Notes: generated from the letters alone by a model not told the origin. A stretch of 64,000 nt of DNA from Salvelinus alpinus (GCF_045679555.1 NC_092091.1:71207313-71271312); one strand, 5' to 3'; shown: positions 23,483 to 35,392, numbered from the stretch's first letter. A program made the numbers and translations.

Positions 23483-25496
23483 GTAACACTCCTCTTCTCC
23501 CCTCTCTCCTCTCCTCTTCTCATCCCTTCCTCTCTTTACCTCTCTCCTCCCTCCTCTCCTCTCATCCCTTTCTCTCTTCACCTCTCTCCTCCCTCCCTCC
23601 TCTCATCCCTTTCTCTCTTCACCTCTCTCCTCCCTCCCTCCTCTCATCCCTTTCTCTCTTCACCTCTCTCCTCCCTCCCTCCTCTCACCCCTTTCTCTCT
23701 TCACCTCTCTCCTCCCTCCCTCCCTCCTCTCATCCCTTTCTCTCTTCACCTCTCTCCTCCCTTCCTCCTCTCATCCCTTTCTCTCTTCACCTCTCTCCTC
23801 CCTCCCTCCTCTCATCCCTTTCTCTCTTCACCTCTCTCCTCCCTCCCTCCTCTCATCCTTTTCTCTCTTCACGTCTCTCCTCCCTCCCTCCTCTCATCCC
23901 TTTCTCTCTTCACCTCTCTCCTCCCTCCCTCCTCTCCTCCTCTCATCCCTTTCTCTCTTCACCTCTCTCCTCCCTCCCTCCTCTCCTCCTCTCATCCCTT
24001 TCTCTCTTCACCTCTCTCCTCCCTCCCTCCTCTCATCCCTTTCTCTCTTCACCTCTCTCCTCCCTTCCTCCTCTCATCCCTTTCTCTCTTCACCTCTCTC
24101 CTCCCTCCCTCCCTCCTCTCCTCCTCTCATCCCTTTCTCTCTTCACCTCTCTCCTCCCTCCCTCCTCTCATCCCTTTCTCTCTTCACCTCTCTCCTCCCT
24201 CCCTCCTCTCCTCCTCTCATCCCTTTCTCTCTTCACCTCTCTCCTCCCTCCCTCCTCTCATCCCTTTCTCTCTTCACCTCTCTCCTCCCTCCCTCCTCTC
24301 ATCCCTTTCTCTCTTCACCTCTCTCCTCCCTCCCTCCTCTCATCCCTTTCTCTCTTCACCTCTCTCCTCCCTTCCTCCTCTCATCCCTTTCTCTCTTCAC
24401 CTCTCTCCTCCCTCCCTCCTCTCCTCCCTTTCTCTCTTCACCTCTCTCCTCCCTCCCTCCTCTCATCCCTTTCTCTCTTCACCTCTCCTCCCTCCCTCCT
24501 CTCATCCCTTTCTCTCTTCACCTCTCTCCTCCCTCCCTCCTCTCATCCTTTTCTCTCTTCACGTCTCTCCTCCCTCACTCCTCTCATCCCTTTCTCTCTT
24601 CACCTCTCTCCTCCCTCCCTCCTCTCATCCCTTTCTCTCTTCACCTCTCTCCTCCCTTCCTCCTCTCCTCCTCTCATCCCTTTCTCTCTTCACCTCTCTC
24701 CTCCCTCCCTCCTCTCATCCCTTTCTCTCTTCACCTCTCTCCTCCCTCCCTCCTCTCATCCCTTTCTCTCATCCCTTTCTCTCTTCACCTCTCTCCTCCC
24801 TTCCTCCTCTCATCCCTTTCTCTCTTCACCTCTCTCCTCCCTCCCTCCCTCCTCTCCTCCTCTCATCCCTTTCTCTCTTCACCTCTCTCCTCCCTCCCTC
24901 CTCTCATCCCTTTCTCTCTTCACCTCTCTCCTCCCTCCCTCCTCTCCTCCTCTCATCCCTTTCTCTCTTCACCTCTCTCCTCCCTCCCTCCTCTCCTCCT
25001 CTCATCCCTTTCTCTCTTCACCTCTCTCCTCCCTCCCTCCTCTCATCCCTTTCTCTCTTCACCTCTCTCCTCCCTCCCTCCTCTCATCCCTTTCTCTCTT
25101 CACCTCTCTCCTCCCTTCCTCCTCTCATCCCTTTCTCTCTTCACCTCTCTCCTCCCTCCCTCCTCTCCTCCCTTTCTCTCTTCACCTCTCTCCTCCCTCC
25201 CTCCTCTCCTCCTCTCCTCCCTTTCTCTCTTCACCTCTCTCCTCCCTCCCTCCTCTCATCCCTTTCTCTCTTCACCTCTCTCCTCCCTCCCTCCTCTCAT
25301 CCCTTTCTCTCTTCACCTCTCTCCTCCCTCCCTCCTCCTCTCATCCCTTTCTCTCTTCACCTCTCCTCCCTCCCTCCTCTCATCCCTTTCTCTCTTCACC
25401 TCTCTCCTCCCTCCCTCCACCTCTCTCCTCCCTCCCTCCTCTCATCCCTTTCTCTCTTCACCTCTCTTCTCCCTCCCTCCTCTCTCTCCTTTCTTA
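23483..25496 (+). repeat. Pure pyrimidine 41-bp minisatellite, about 2 kb
   Basis: The repeat unit is about 41 bp and contains TCTCATCCCTTTCTCTC, ACCTCTCTCC and TCCCTCCC. Inserted extra CTCCT blocks and short deletions vary the length. One strand is almost entirely C and T apart from the single A in each CATCCC and TTCACC. Such tracts can form triplex (H-DNA) structures. Confidence 0.92.
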
Positions 25497-25499
25497 TCT

Positions 25500-27470
25500 G
25501 ATTGCATTCGTTAAAAAAAAAAAAAATGTTCTTGTCTTCTGGGGTATGAGAGCCAGAGCTGCTGCTCTCCTATAGGCCCTGGTTTAAAGTACTGCATGCC
25601 TGGTCCTGGAGAGCAACAGGCATGTTTTGATTTAACCGACCTGGAAGACCAGGTGTGTTGAATTTAGGCAATCACTGAATTGATCAATTAGCTCAGTTGG
25701 TCAGGTGTGGTGCCTAGGTGGAACAACATCCTGCAGTACCTGAGGCACTCCAGGAACAGGGCTGCCTACCTTGACATAGGGAATATAGTGCCATTTCAGA
25801 CGCACTTGAGGGTGCTTCGACAACGATGTTTAAAAAATATATTTCTTCAATATGATGCTTTTATTATATTTCTGATGGATATTTCCCATAATACTATTAC
25901 TGATATTATTACTGTGATGATCACACAGGCAGATCTTGGCCCTATTTATTCCTGGTGTTACCTGTGTCCTGATCTTGTCCATATTCAATGCGTGCCTAAC
26001 TACCTCCAGAGGTGGGCAGGAAGATCTGATCACAATCACATCACAATGCGTGAATCATCTACACCTGTCTGAAAATGTGCGCACAGCCAGAATGTGGACA
26101 AGATTAGGACAAAGGACTCATGCTAGAACCAGGTATAAACGGGGCTCATGACACTGGTTGAAGAGAACAGGAAGGACAGACAGTGTAACCAATGTACAAT
26201 ATAATTTTCAACAAATGCAAACAAACATCTTAGTGGTTCACACATATTATCATTATAACTCATGATATCCCCCGCCCCACCATGCATACCTACTAATATT
26301 GTAGTCTTGAGTTCTTATATATTAATTACATAAATGCTACATTCTCTTAGTTCTTATTCAATTATATAATGGCAAACAAACATATGTCACAGGGCTGCAT
26401 GCCAAATAGTACCCTATTCCCTTTATAGTGCACTACTTTTGACCAGGGCCAAAAAGCACCCTCTAGCGAAGTGGAGCGTTTCTTTACAGTTAAATTAGCG
26501 TTGCAAAATTGCGGTAACAAACATTTTTTTTCAAGTCATTTAGCCTAATCAATGACTGATCAGGCTACATGCATTGGATTCCCAAGCATCTGCAGAGCCA
26601 CAGTATTGGCTGCTGTCAGTCCTCCTCTCTGATTGTGACTAGATGGAGTACAGCTACGACCGGATGTTACTTTTCGTTACAGGTTAGGAGAGCAATGTAA
26701 CTAACCCTTTTCCCTAACCTCAGTCTCCTAACCTTCTACGTTAATTATCCTAACCTGCTACGAAAAAGTAACTTCTGACTAGGTGGAATACATAGCTGTA
26801 TTCCACCTAGTCAGAACCCTCCTCTCTGGTCGTCACTAGTTACCACAGTTACAAAGTCATAATTATGGCTAAACAATGTGTGCCTGTTGGGAATGTCCTG
26901 AATTGTAGTGGCTGTGTATTATAACTTGAAGGGGAGATAAACATGATATCGCTTCCCTTCAGTGATTGTGGAGATAAAAACTAGGTTACAAATGTTATGT
27001 TCTGTGGCAGTTTTCTTTCATGGATTTTTTGTTGTTGTATTATTCATTATATTCAACAACCTTCTATTTAAATAGCATAGTCATTCTTTGAATATTGTAG
27101 TTCATGATACAAAACAATGTTTATTTCATGTCAAGACAACTGTGAATATAAAAAAAAAAAAAATCTTCCCACATTAATCCCATTTCAACTTTCAATCATT
27201 TGGGCATGAATCATTTGGGCATGAATCATTTGACTCTAATATGCAACACATATATTAGCAGCAGGTTTAAGGGGAGAGAGTCAGTATAGTGCAATAAGCC
27301 AAAGTAAACGTAGTTTATAACAATAGAGAAACCATTAAATAGCAAAGCAATACATTCCTATTGACCAGCAATGGAGGCAAATCTCTACTAAGACTGAAAT
27401 TAAGAATGGACAGTCTTAGACAAGACATTTATGAACAGGGGGATATAAATGTTTGTTTTATAATGTTCTA
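25500..27470. other. Intergenic stretch of old interspersed repeats
   Basis: No gene recognised. About 25570-25750 resembles a fish hAT-like MITE (GGTCCTGGAGAGCAACAGG). About 26390-26460 carries a fragment with TAGTGCACTACTTTTGACC, a sequence repeated in salmonid genomes. About 26640-26815 holds inverted segments around GGTTAGGAGA and TCTCCTAACC, ending in a short hairpin at 26783-26813. Confidence 0.4.
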
Positions 27471-28594
27471 GATGGGTTGTTAGGAACATCATCCCTAGAG
27501 TATCATCTTTAGTCTACTCTCAGCAACTCTCTGTATGATGGGTTGTTAGGAACATCATCCGTAGAGTATCATCTTTAGTCTACTCTCAGCAACTCTCTGT
27601 ATGATGGGTTGTTAGAAACATCATCCCTAGAGTATCATCTATAGTCTACTCTCAGCAACTCTCTGTATGATGGGTTGTTAGAAACATCATCCGTAGAGTA
27701 TCATCTTTAGTCTACTCTCAGCAACTCTCTGTATGATGGGTTGTTAGGAACATCATCCGTAGAGTATCATCTTTAGTCTACTCTCAGCAACTCTCTGTAT
27801 GATGGGTTGTTAGAAACATCATCCGTAGAGTATCATCTTTAGTCTACTCTCAGCAACTCTCTGTATGATGGGTTGTTAGGAACATCATCCGTAGAGTATC
27901 ATCTTTAGTCTACTCTCAGCAACTCTCTGTATGATGGGTTGTTAGGAACATCATCCGTAGAGTATCATCTTTAGTCTACTCTCAGCAACTCTCTGTATGA
28001 TGGGTTGTTAGGAACATCATCCCTAGAGTATCATCTTTAGTCTACTCTCAGCAACTCTCTGTATGATGGGTTGTGAGGAACATCATCCGTAGAGTATCAT
28101 CTTTAGTCTACTCTCAGCAACTCTCTGTATGATGGGTTGTTAGAAACATCATCCGTAGAGTATCATCTTTAGTCTACTCTCAGCAACTCTCTGTATGATG
28201 GGTTGTTAGGAACATCATCCGTAGAGTATCATCTTTAGTCTACTCTCAGCAACTCTCTGTATGATGGGTTGTTAGGAACATCATCCCTAGAGTATCATCT
28301 TTAGTCTACTCTCAGCAACTCTCTGTATGATGGGTTGTTAGGAACATCATCCGTAGAGTATCATCTTTAGTCTACTCTCAGCAACTCTCTGTATGATGGG
28401 TTGTGAGGAACATCATCCGTAGAGTATCATCTTTAGTCTACTCTCAGCAACTCTCTGTATGATGGGTTGTTAGAAACATCATCCGTAGAGTATCATCTTT
28501 AGTCTACTCTCAGCAACTCTCTGTGTGATGGGTTGTGAGGAACATCATCCGTAGAGTATCATCTTTAGTCTACTCTCAGCAACTCTCTCTGTAT
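27471..28594. repeat. 66-bp minisatellite, 17 units
   Basis: The unit begins GATGGGTTGTTAGGAACATC and ends CAACTCTCTGTAT. Seventeen units of 66 bp fit the interval, with two extra bases in the last. It directly abuts the 3' flank of the terminal NDP52-like exon, and a single related copy stands beside the second terminal exon at about 29715-29770. Confidence 0.92.
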
Positions 28595-28619
28595 GATGGG
28601 TTGTGAGGATGTGGCATCT

Positions 28620-28784
28620 CTACACCTCATGGCTGAAGACGTGGTCTTCAAATATAGCATGCTCCACTCCATCACAGATGAGGGTGCAGTAGGGGCACAA
28701 TCTGTGGCTGTCCTCGTGCAGCTCCAGCTCATCCTGGGTGATGCCAGGGAACCACTCATGGCAGTGACGACACTCCAAGGACAA
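28620..28784 (-). CDS. NDP52-like terminal zinc-finger exon, downstream copy
   Basis: Same length and architecture as 29783-29947, differing by a few residues (LSLE for LCLQ at the start; CPYCT for CPYCN). All zinc ligands and the stop are kept. A small acidic exon copy lies at about 29383-29411 and a proline-rich exon copy at about 29558-29691, giving a potential alternative 3' end. Confidence 0.72.
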   Translation of the reverse strand: MSLECRHCHEWFPGITQDELELHEDSHRLCPYCTLICDGVEHAIFEDHVFSHEV

Positions 28785-31700
28785 CTATGGGACAGGCACA
28801 TGTCTTAGGTGGTAATACCAGATAGATGGATATAGTTAACTATAGTGTAATACAGAAATGATGGTGCATAAAGCATTATGAAACCAACCCTTTGATCCCA
28901 AATCACGAGTGTATCTTGTTGTAAACGTATAAACTGCATTTATACCATGTATCCAGGGGTGTCAAACTCATTCCACGGAGGGGCGAGAGTCAGCGGCTTT
29001 TGGTTTTTCCTTTCAGTTAAGACCTAGACACCCAGGTGAGGGGAGTTCCTTACTAATCAGTGACCTTAATTCATCAATCAAGTAGAATGGAGGAGTGAAA
29101 ACCCACAGACACTCGGCCCTCCGTGGAATGAGTTTGACACGTGATGTATACCATGGATGTCAAACTCCAGTCCTCGAGGGCCGAGTAGCAGCGGGATTTC
29201 ACTCCTCCCTTGTACTTGATTGATCAATTAAGATCACAAATTAGTAACACATCCCCCTCACCTGGTTGTCTAGGTATTAAATTGGTCAGTAATTTAAAGT
29301 AAATAACAAAACCAGAAGACACACGGTCCTACAGGAAGTGAGTTTGACACCCCTGATTTATACCATAGGAATGACTCTACATACCTCTTCCTCCTCGGAG
29401 TGTGGAGCAGTTTCTGCAAACAGAATCATATGTCAATCATAATTGAACATGTTTTGTTATTTTTCAAGAAGGCGTGTCCGTGAGGCACGTGGTGTCCATT
29501 TCTCATTCAGGAATATTTAGGTGAGGCTTTCCAACAGCTGGGGAATTGAGATTACCTGGGGTCTCATAGTGGTTCCCAGAGGGTAGACAGGCAGATAGTA
29601 CATCTAGCTGCTGCTCCTCAGTGGGGGTTGGGCCAGTTGGAGAGCCATAAGGGCTGGGATGCTCCAAGGACACCGGAGCAGCTTGGAGGTCAGTGAACTC
29701 CTGGGAATATAATCAGCAGAGTATCAGCATTAGTCTACTCTCAGCAACTCTCTGTATGATGGGTTGTGAGGATGTGGCATCTCTACACCTCATGGCTGAA
29801 GACGTGGTCTTCAAATATAGCATGCTCCACTCCGTCACAGATGAGGTTGCAGTAGGGGCACAATCTGTGGCTGTCCTCGTGCAGCTCCAGCTCATCCTGG
29901 GTGATGCCAGGGAACCACTCATGGCAGTGACGACACTGCAAGCACAACTATGGGACAGGTACAGGTCTTAAGTGGTAATAATATCAAAGTCACCACTGGC
30001 CTCATGGTGAGATCCCTGAGCAGTTTCCTTCCTCTCCGGCAACTGAGAAAGGATGCCTATAACTTTCTAGTGACTGGATGCATCCAAAGTGTAATTAATT
30101 ACTTCACCATGCACAAAGGGATATTCAATGTCTACTTTTTCTTTTACCCATCTACCAGTAGGTGCCCTTCTTTGAGAGGCATTGAAAAACTATCCCCGGT
30201 CTTTGTATTTGAGTCTGTTTGAAATTCACTGCTTGACTGAGGTACCTTACAGATAATTGTATGTGTGGGGTACAGAGATGAGTTAGTCATTCAAAAATCA
30301 TGTTAAACGTTATTATTGCACGCAGAGTGAGTCCATGCAACTTATTACATGACTTGTAAAGCACATTTTTACTCCTGAACTTATTTAGGCTTGTCCTAAC
30401 AAAGGTGTTGAATACTTATTGACTCAAAACATTTCAGCCTTTCATTTTTAACTAATTTGTTCAAATGTAAAAAAACACAATTCTACTTTGATATTATGGG
30501 GTATTGTGTGTAGGCCAGTGGAACAAAAATCTCAATATAATCCATTTTAAATTTAGGCTGTAACAAAACAAAATGTGGAAAAAGTAAAGGGGTGTGAATA
30601 CTTTCTGAAGGCTCTGTAAGTGGTAACATCAGATAGATGGATAGAGTTAACTATAGTGTAGTACAGAAATGATGGTGCATAAAGCATTATGAAACCAATC
30701 CTTTAATCCCAAATCACTAGTGTATCTTGTTGTAAACGTATAAACTGCATTTATACCATGTATAACAACAGGGCTCCCCTATAGGCGCGTCGTGATTTTT
30801 ATGATCCCAAAAAAAGAACACAAATACACATAAAATACTTTAAAAGAAGGAAATCAGGAAACCAGGAAATCTGTTCCCAAGTATTCACACACATAAATAG
30901 ATAGATATACGTATGTGATCGTATCCCCATGTAATCAAGGTTTGAAATTATTCTGTTTTTGTCAAATACTATATCTGTTTGAGATTCTTTAGGTCAATTT
31001 GCAGTGTACAAATTATTTATAACTATGTTCCGGCTTCCTGACCATCCGCTCAAAGAAAATTTGGACTGAATGTAATTGTGGACCCCAGATTTATACCACA
31101 AGAATGACTCTACATACCTCTTCCTCCTCGGAGTTTGGAGCAGTTTCTGCAGACAGAATCATATGTCAGTCATAATTGAACACGTTTTGTTATTTTTCAA
31201 GGAGTGTTCATGAGGCACCAGTGGCGTTCATTTCTCATTCAGGAATATTAAGGTGAGGCTTTCAACAGCTGGAGAATTGAGATTACCTGGGGTCTCATAG
31301 TGGTTCCCAGAGGGTAGACAGGCAGATGGTACATCTAGCTGCTGCTCCTCAGTGGGGGTGGGGTCAGTTGGAGAGCCATAAGGGCTGGGATGCTCCAAGG
31401 ACACTGGAGCAGCTTGGAGGTCAGTGAACTCCTTGCGAAGTCTCTCAATATCTCTTCTGAGGTCCTGACAGAATACAGTGGAAACCCCCATGATAAGAAA
31501 ACTTCCCTAACTCTACTGTAAAAAACAATAAAAAAATTATTGACTAGTAAATAGTAGCAAAATTCATAGCAATCACCTGATTTTCTCTGGATAACTCCTC
31601 ATTTTCTACTTTAGCCATCTCTGCTATGTTTTCTTTTTCCTCAATGATTCTGCGTAACTCTAAAAGTTGCATCTGGGAGGAGAGAACAGGCAACTCGTGA

Positions 31701-34700
31701 TCAGCCAAGAGAATAAGGTTAGTGTGTTCTCTATTCACTTACAGGTGGACTAACTTCACAGAACAAACAACATATTGATAAACAAAAATGATATCCCTTT
31801 CGGTGGATCGGAAAATTCAATAGTGTCTAAGATATCCTTAAAGCACCTCTAGTTTAGGCCTCCTGAGTGGCGCAGCGGTCACTGCATCGCAGTGCTATAG
31901 GTGTTACTACAGACCCGGGTTCATTCCCGGGCTGTGCCACAACCAGGGTTGGGTAGGTTACTTTTTAAATGTAATCCGTTAGTTACCTGTCCAAAATTGT
32001 AATCAGGAACATAGCATTTGGATTACCCAAACTCAGTAACATAATCTGATTACATTCCGTTAGTTTTAGATTACTTTCCCCTTAAGAGGCATTAGAAGAA
32101 GACAAAAATGTATGCTACCAATTGAACGACATCTATTGCAGGATAAATCAATGTTAAAGTTTACATAGCTGGCCATATATGGATGTTAAATGTTACTTTA
32201 TGGGTTGGTTATGTAGGCTCCTTCTAACCCATCGCTTTCTACTACATATAATAATATGATTAAATTATATCTTTAAATTGTAATCCCCTACATGTAACGG
32301 ATTACATGTCATCAGTTACTCCCCAACCCTGGCCACAACTGGTCATGGCCGGGAGTCCCATAGGACGACACACAACTGGCCCAGCGGGTTAGGGGAGAGT
32401 TCGGCCAGGGGGGCTTTACTTGGCTCATCGCGCTCTAGCAACTCCTTGTGCCGGGCCGGGTGCCTGCAGGCTGACCCCGGTCGCCAGATGAACGGTGTTT
32501 CCTCCGACACATTGGTGCGGCTGGCTTCCGGATCATGTTTCGAGGAGACACGTGACTCCACCGTCGCCTCTCCCGAGCCCGTTGGGGAGTTGCAGCGATG
32601 AGACAAGATCAAAATTGGGGAGAAAAAGGGGAGCAAAATATAACTTTTTTGTTTGTTTGTATAAATGCACCTCTAGTTTGCTGCTCTTCTGCTTGGTCTG
32701 AGCAGACGTCATGGAAGTGCTCTCCATGCGCTCATAGACCTCCTCCAGTTCCATCTCGGCTTTCTCTGCACGTCTGCGGGTATTGTTGCAAGCCTGCTGC
32801 TCCTGGTGCAACTGTGTCCGAGCCTCCTGCAGATTCCATGACGTTGAATGAATTGGCCAACAAATATTTTAAAGAGTGTATGTGTGTTAAAAACATTCAT
32901 TCTCATTGATTACTCTGCTGAGTGTGCTGACCTGTAGAAGCTGAATGTAATCCTTCAGTCTGCGGGTGTCCTGCTCAGATTTGAGCCTTGGGGTCAGCCT
33001 GTTTACACAGACACATGAGGAACCACATTGGTACATAAGTGTCAAAAAAATCCAAGACAGGATGATATCATGATATGACTGGAAAGGTGTTGGACTAGAA
33101 CGCTATGTTCCCATGCATTGAATGGATTGCTTCAGACAAGAATGACTCACTGTGCAATCTCCACACTTTGGACCTCAACCTTTCCTTTCAAATCCTCTTG
33201 CTCCTTCTTCAGCTGTTGGATCTTGATCAATGCTCGTTCATATTTCTCAGGAATAGTGGTCAGAGACTGCAGTGATTTGTCACAAGAAATAGCAAGTTAT
33301 ATACACCACAAGGAAACAGAGAAAGTGGAATAAAAAGTAGAAGATCTATTGGAAAAGATGTATGGTGTACAGTACATATAGCTGTCACATGTTTTGACAC
33401 TATAATCACCAAATAGTTTTCATGAATAGATGTCAGAGACTGCAGCCATTCATGGAAAGAAACAGTTAGAAATAAGACAAGGAGAGAGAGAGACCATTGA
33501 AAAGCATTGATGGTATTTAGCTGTATAGTGTAGAGCCTGCAGCTGTCAGATTGTATTTTATTTTTTACTACTAATGATAATTAGTTGTAGTAGTGCATAT
33601 ATATAAAACATACATTCTCATTTCCATTCTGACACATGACTATGGTCTAGAAAGGCAGCCTGGTCTCATAGACTAGTCTTAACATAGTTAATGTAAATCC
33701 GGGACACTCAAATTAGTATGATATATTACGACAAGACAGATGGTTACTTAAGGCAAAAAATTAAAGCAGGGTTGTTGGTCGGGGTGGGAGTATAATGCGA
33801 ACGTCTAGCAATGTCTAGCAACCCAAAGGTTGTGAGTTCAAATCTCATCACAGATAACTTTAGCATTTTAGCTAATTAGAAACGTTTCAATTACTTACTA
33901 CTTTTTAGTTACTGTGCACCCACCCCTTCCCCTAACCTTAACCTTTTAGCTAATCCTTACCCAAACCTTAACCCTTTAATCTAACTCCTAAACTTAACCC
34001 TAACTTTAACCCCAACCCCTAGCCGAGCTAACATTAGCCAGCTAGCTAACGTTAGCCACCTATCTATAATTGGTAAAATATCATACGTTTTGCAAATTTG
34101 TAACATATTGTACATTTTGAAAATTCGTAACATATTGCCCGTTTTGCAAATTCTGATAATTTAATACGAATTATAATTCATAACATATCAAACACAATGG
34201 GTGATGGACTTCCACAAATTAATACATACCATGCGAAACGTAACATACCATACTAAAAGAAGTGCTTCGGTTTAACGTACAGAATAATACAAAATGATCT
34301 GAGATCAGCTTGAGAAAGGAGCTGCTGTTGGAACAAACAACTTGAAAACAAACCTTGAGGCGATCAATCTCTTGCTGTTGCTCCTTCAGAACACTTCTCA
34401 GAGTCTCATGTTGCTCTTTCAGTTGCTCTATCTCCATGACCAGCTCTTCTTTCTCCCTCTCACTTTACCTGTTCCTAGATTTAGAAACGCACATCATGTC
34501 ATGTACATAACCTCGCCTATGGATAATTTTAGCTAATATGTTCTTGTGAGGAAAATCACCAATCCAAACAGAGAGTGCTGCCTTTTAAAGACAAGTAGTT
34601 CACGCATGGTCTTCAAAACACAATCTTTGTATTTGAGATATTGTGGATTGTATTGTTCCTGCGTTGTGATGACCAAGAGGTAGTGTTCCAGGCAGGTGCT

Positions 34701-35392
34701 GGCTCCTCTCACTTGGTCATTACTATCAGCATAGCAGAGCTGATAGAACTCTGCAGAATCCTCTGTATGCTATCAGGAATACAATGTCATTGTCAGCGTA
34801 ATCCCCAGCATAATATTGATCACTTAATTATCAAATGAAATTTACATTTATATTATTTGTGTATAAAATCAAGAAGTTAACATAGGCCTACTGGAACCAT
34901 CAAGAAAGTGTAACCTAAACTGAGCACACTGATTAATATCAAAGTTCATGTTAGTTGAAAAGTTTGAGGATAAAATGCACACATGGTTTTACCACGAAAA
35001 ACCACTTGTTTTCTGACTAGATCCTGTCCTATCGGATCCAATGATGGTTCTACCCACACAAATGTGTCTTTTGTGGTGCTCCAGCCCACCTGCACAATAA
35101 TGCAGTTATTAAACAATCATGACTGACAACATAGGGAGGTATTCCAGACTATGGATATTTATTGTTTAATATAGATTAAAACAATCCATTTCATAATGTC
35201 AGATGAAACAGATCACATATGAATATTCATGACAAAAGGTATATAATCTAATCTTGAATACCCACGCCCAGTCTCTGGGGTTCGGTTTGATGGTTGCTGT
35301 CAGAGAGTAGCAGCAAATCCCCTGCAGCATTTAGTGCGTATGAGTGGGGGATTACCTGGGAAACATGTGCCTGCACTTTCGGTGCTTTCCAT
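28620..35392 (-). CDS. calcoco2: CALCOCO2/NDP52-like autophagy receptor gene, 5' exon damaged
   Basis: NDP52 links ubiquitin- or galectin-marked intracellular bacteria to the autophagy machinery. Exons seen on the minus strand: 35392-35253 (start MESTES, then SKICH start), 35089-34993 (VGWSTTKDTFVWVEP), 34762-about 34640 (EFYQLCYADSNDQVRGAS), about 34462-34354, 33266-33151, 32998-32932, 32826-32671 and 31672-31577 (all coiled coil), 31464-31287 (proline-rich), 31146-31118 (acidic), then a zinc-finger exon at 29947-29783. A second set of the last exons follows. SKICH landmarks match the NDP52/TAX1BP1 family; the start MEST and the C-terminal IFEDHVFSHE-V-stop favour NDP52. In the first exon the recognisable SKICH residues fall in different reading frames, and the base after VFK is A, so the expected GT donor is missing. 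Other exons are open, and several phases match. This could be a decayed locus, an N-terminally truncated gene or a local sequence error. Confidence 0.68.
28954..29355. mobile_element. hAT-like MITE pair
   Basis: The terminal inverted repeats read CAGGGGTGTCAAACTC at the left and GAGTTTGACACCCCTG at the right. Internal copies of the same ends (29131-29175) suggest two adjoining elements. No coding content. Confidence 0.6.
29783..29947 (-). CDS. NDP52-like terminal zinc-finger exon, upstream copy
   Basis: 165 nt after acceptor CCCATAG: 54 codons plus stop. Two C-x2-C...H-x3-H fingers are visible: CRHC...HEDSH and CPYC...HVFSH, of the ubiquitin-binding C-terminal type found in NDP52 and TAX1BP1. 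The phase is 0, fitting the acidic exon at 31118-31146. It is the first terminal exon reached by a transcript. Confidence 0.75.
   Translation of the reverse strand: MCLQCRHCHEWFPGITQDELELHEDSHRLCPYCNLICDGVEHAIFEDHVFSHEV
29985..30615. mobile_element. Tc1/mariner-like fragment
   Basis: It contains the common fish Tc1-like terminal segment ending GAATACTTTCTGAAGG, with the upstream GGGGTATTGTGTGTAG motif. The left end is degraded and no transposase frame was recognised. It splits block b; a short TAAGTGGTAA lies on both sides. Confidence 0.6.
31856..32666 (+). mobile_element. tRNA-derived SINE inserted at a splice donor, split by a MITE
   Basis: The head reads GTGGCGCAGCGGTCACTGC (A-box-like) with the B-box-like GGGTTCATTCCCGG. 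The 13-bp target duplication GCACCTCTAGTTT is at 31843-31855 and 32667-32679. The right copy overlaps the end and donor of the NDP52-like coiled-coil exon 32671-32826. Confidence 0.75.
31944..32331. mobile_element. hAT-like MITE nested in the SINE
   Basis: 388 bp with ends CAGGGTTGGG and CCCAACCCTG, flanked by the perfect 8-bp duplication GCCACAAC (31936-31943, 32332-32339). The 8-bp size is typical of hAT elements. No coding content. Confidence 0.8.
33655..34255. repeat. Interspersed repeat in an NDP52-like intron
   Basis: Starts near CAGCCTGGTCTCATAGACTAG and contains repeated blocks around CGTAACATATTG and GTAACATACCA. It is probably a non-autonomous DNA transposon common in salmonids. 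Boundaries are uncertain. A CCTAACC-type stretch near 33935-34020 lies within it. Confidence 0.4.

Larger units (their letters stand above)
28563..31464 (-). repeat. Tandem duplication of the NDP52-like 3' exon block
   Basis: Block a (about 28563-29702) and block b (about 29711-31464) share exons and introns in the same order. Block b carries a Tc1-like fragment (29985-30615) inside sequence continuous in block a. Block a carries hAT-like MITE sequence (28954-29355) where block b has a different insertion (about 30770-31090). These insertions therefore followed the duplication. Confidence 0.8.

Noticed and set aside
23447-25501. Plus-strand open frame of 684 codons, Ser/Pro/Leu rich
   Set aside because: It is the pyrimidine minisatellite. 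A strand lacking A and G almost never spells a stop, and the 41-bp unit shifts frame each repeat, so openness is a composition effect.
32343-32636. Minus-strand frame of 97 codons
   Set aside because: Lies wholly in the SINE; no independent support.
33935-34020. Telomere-like CCTAACC/CCCTAACC stretch, also GGTTAGGG at 56680-56700
   Set aside because: Irregular and short, inside dispersed repeats; no evidence of an interstitial telomere array.
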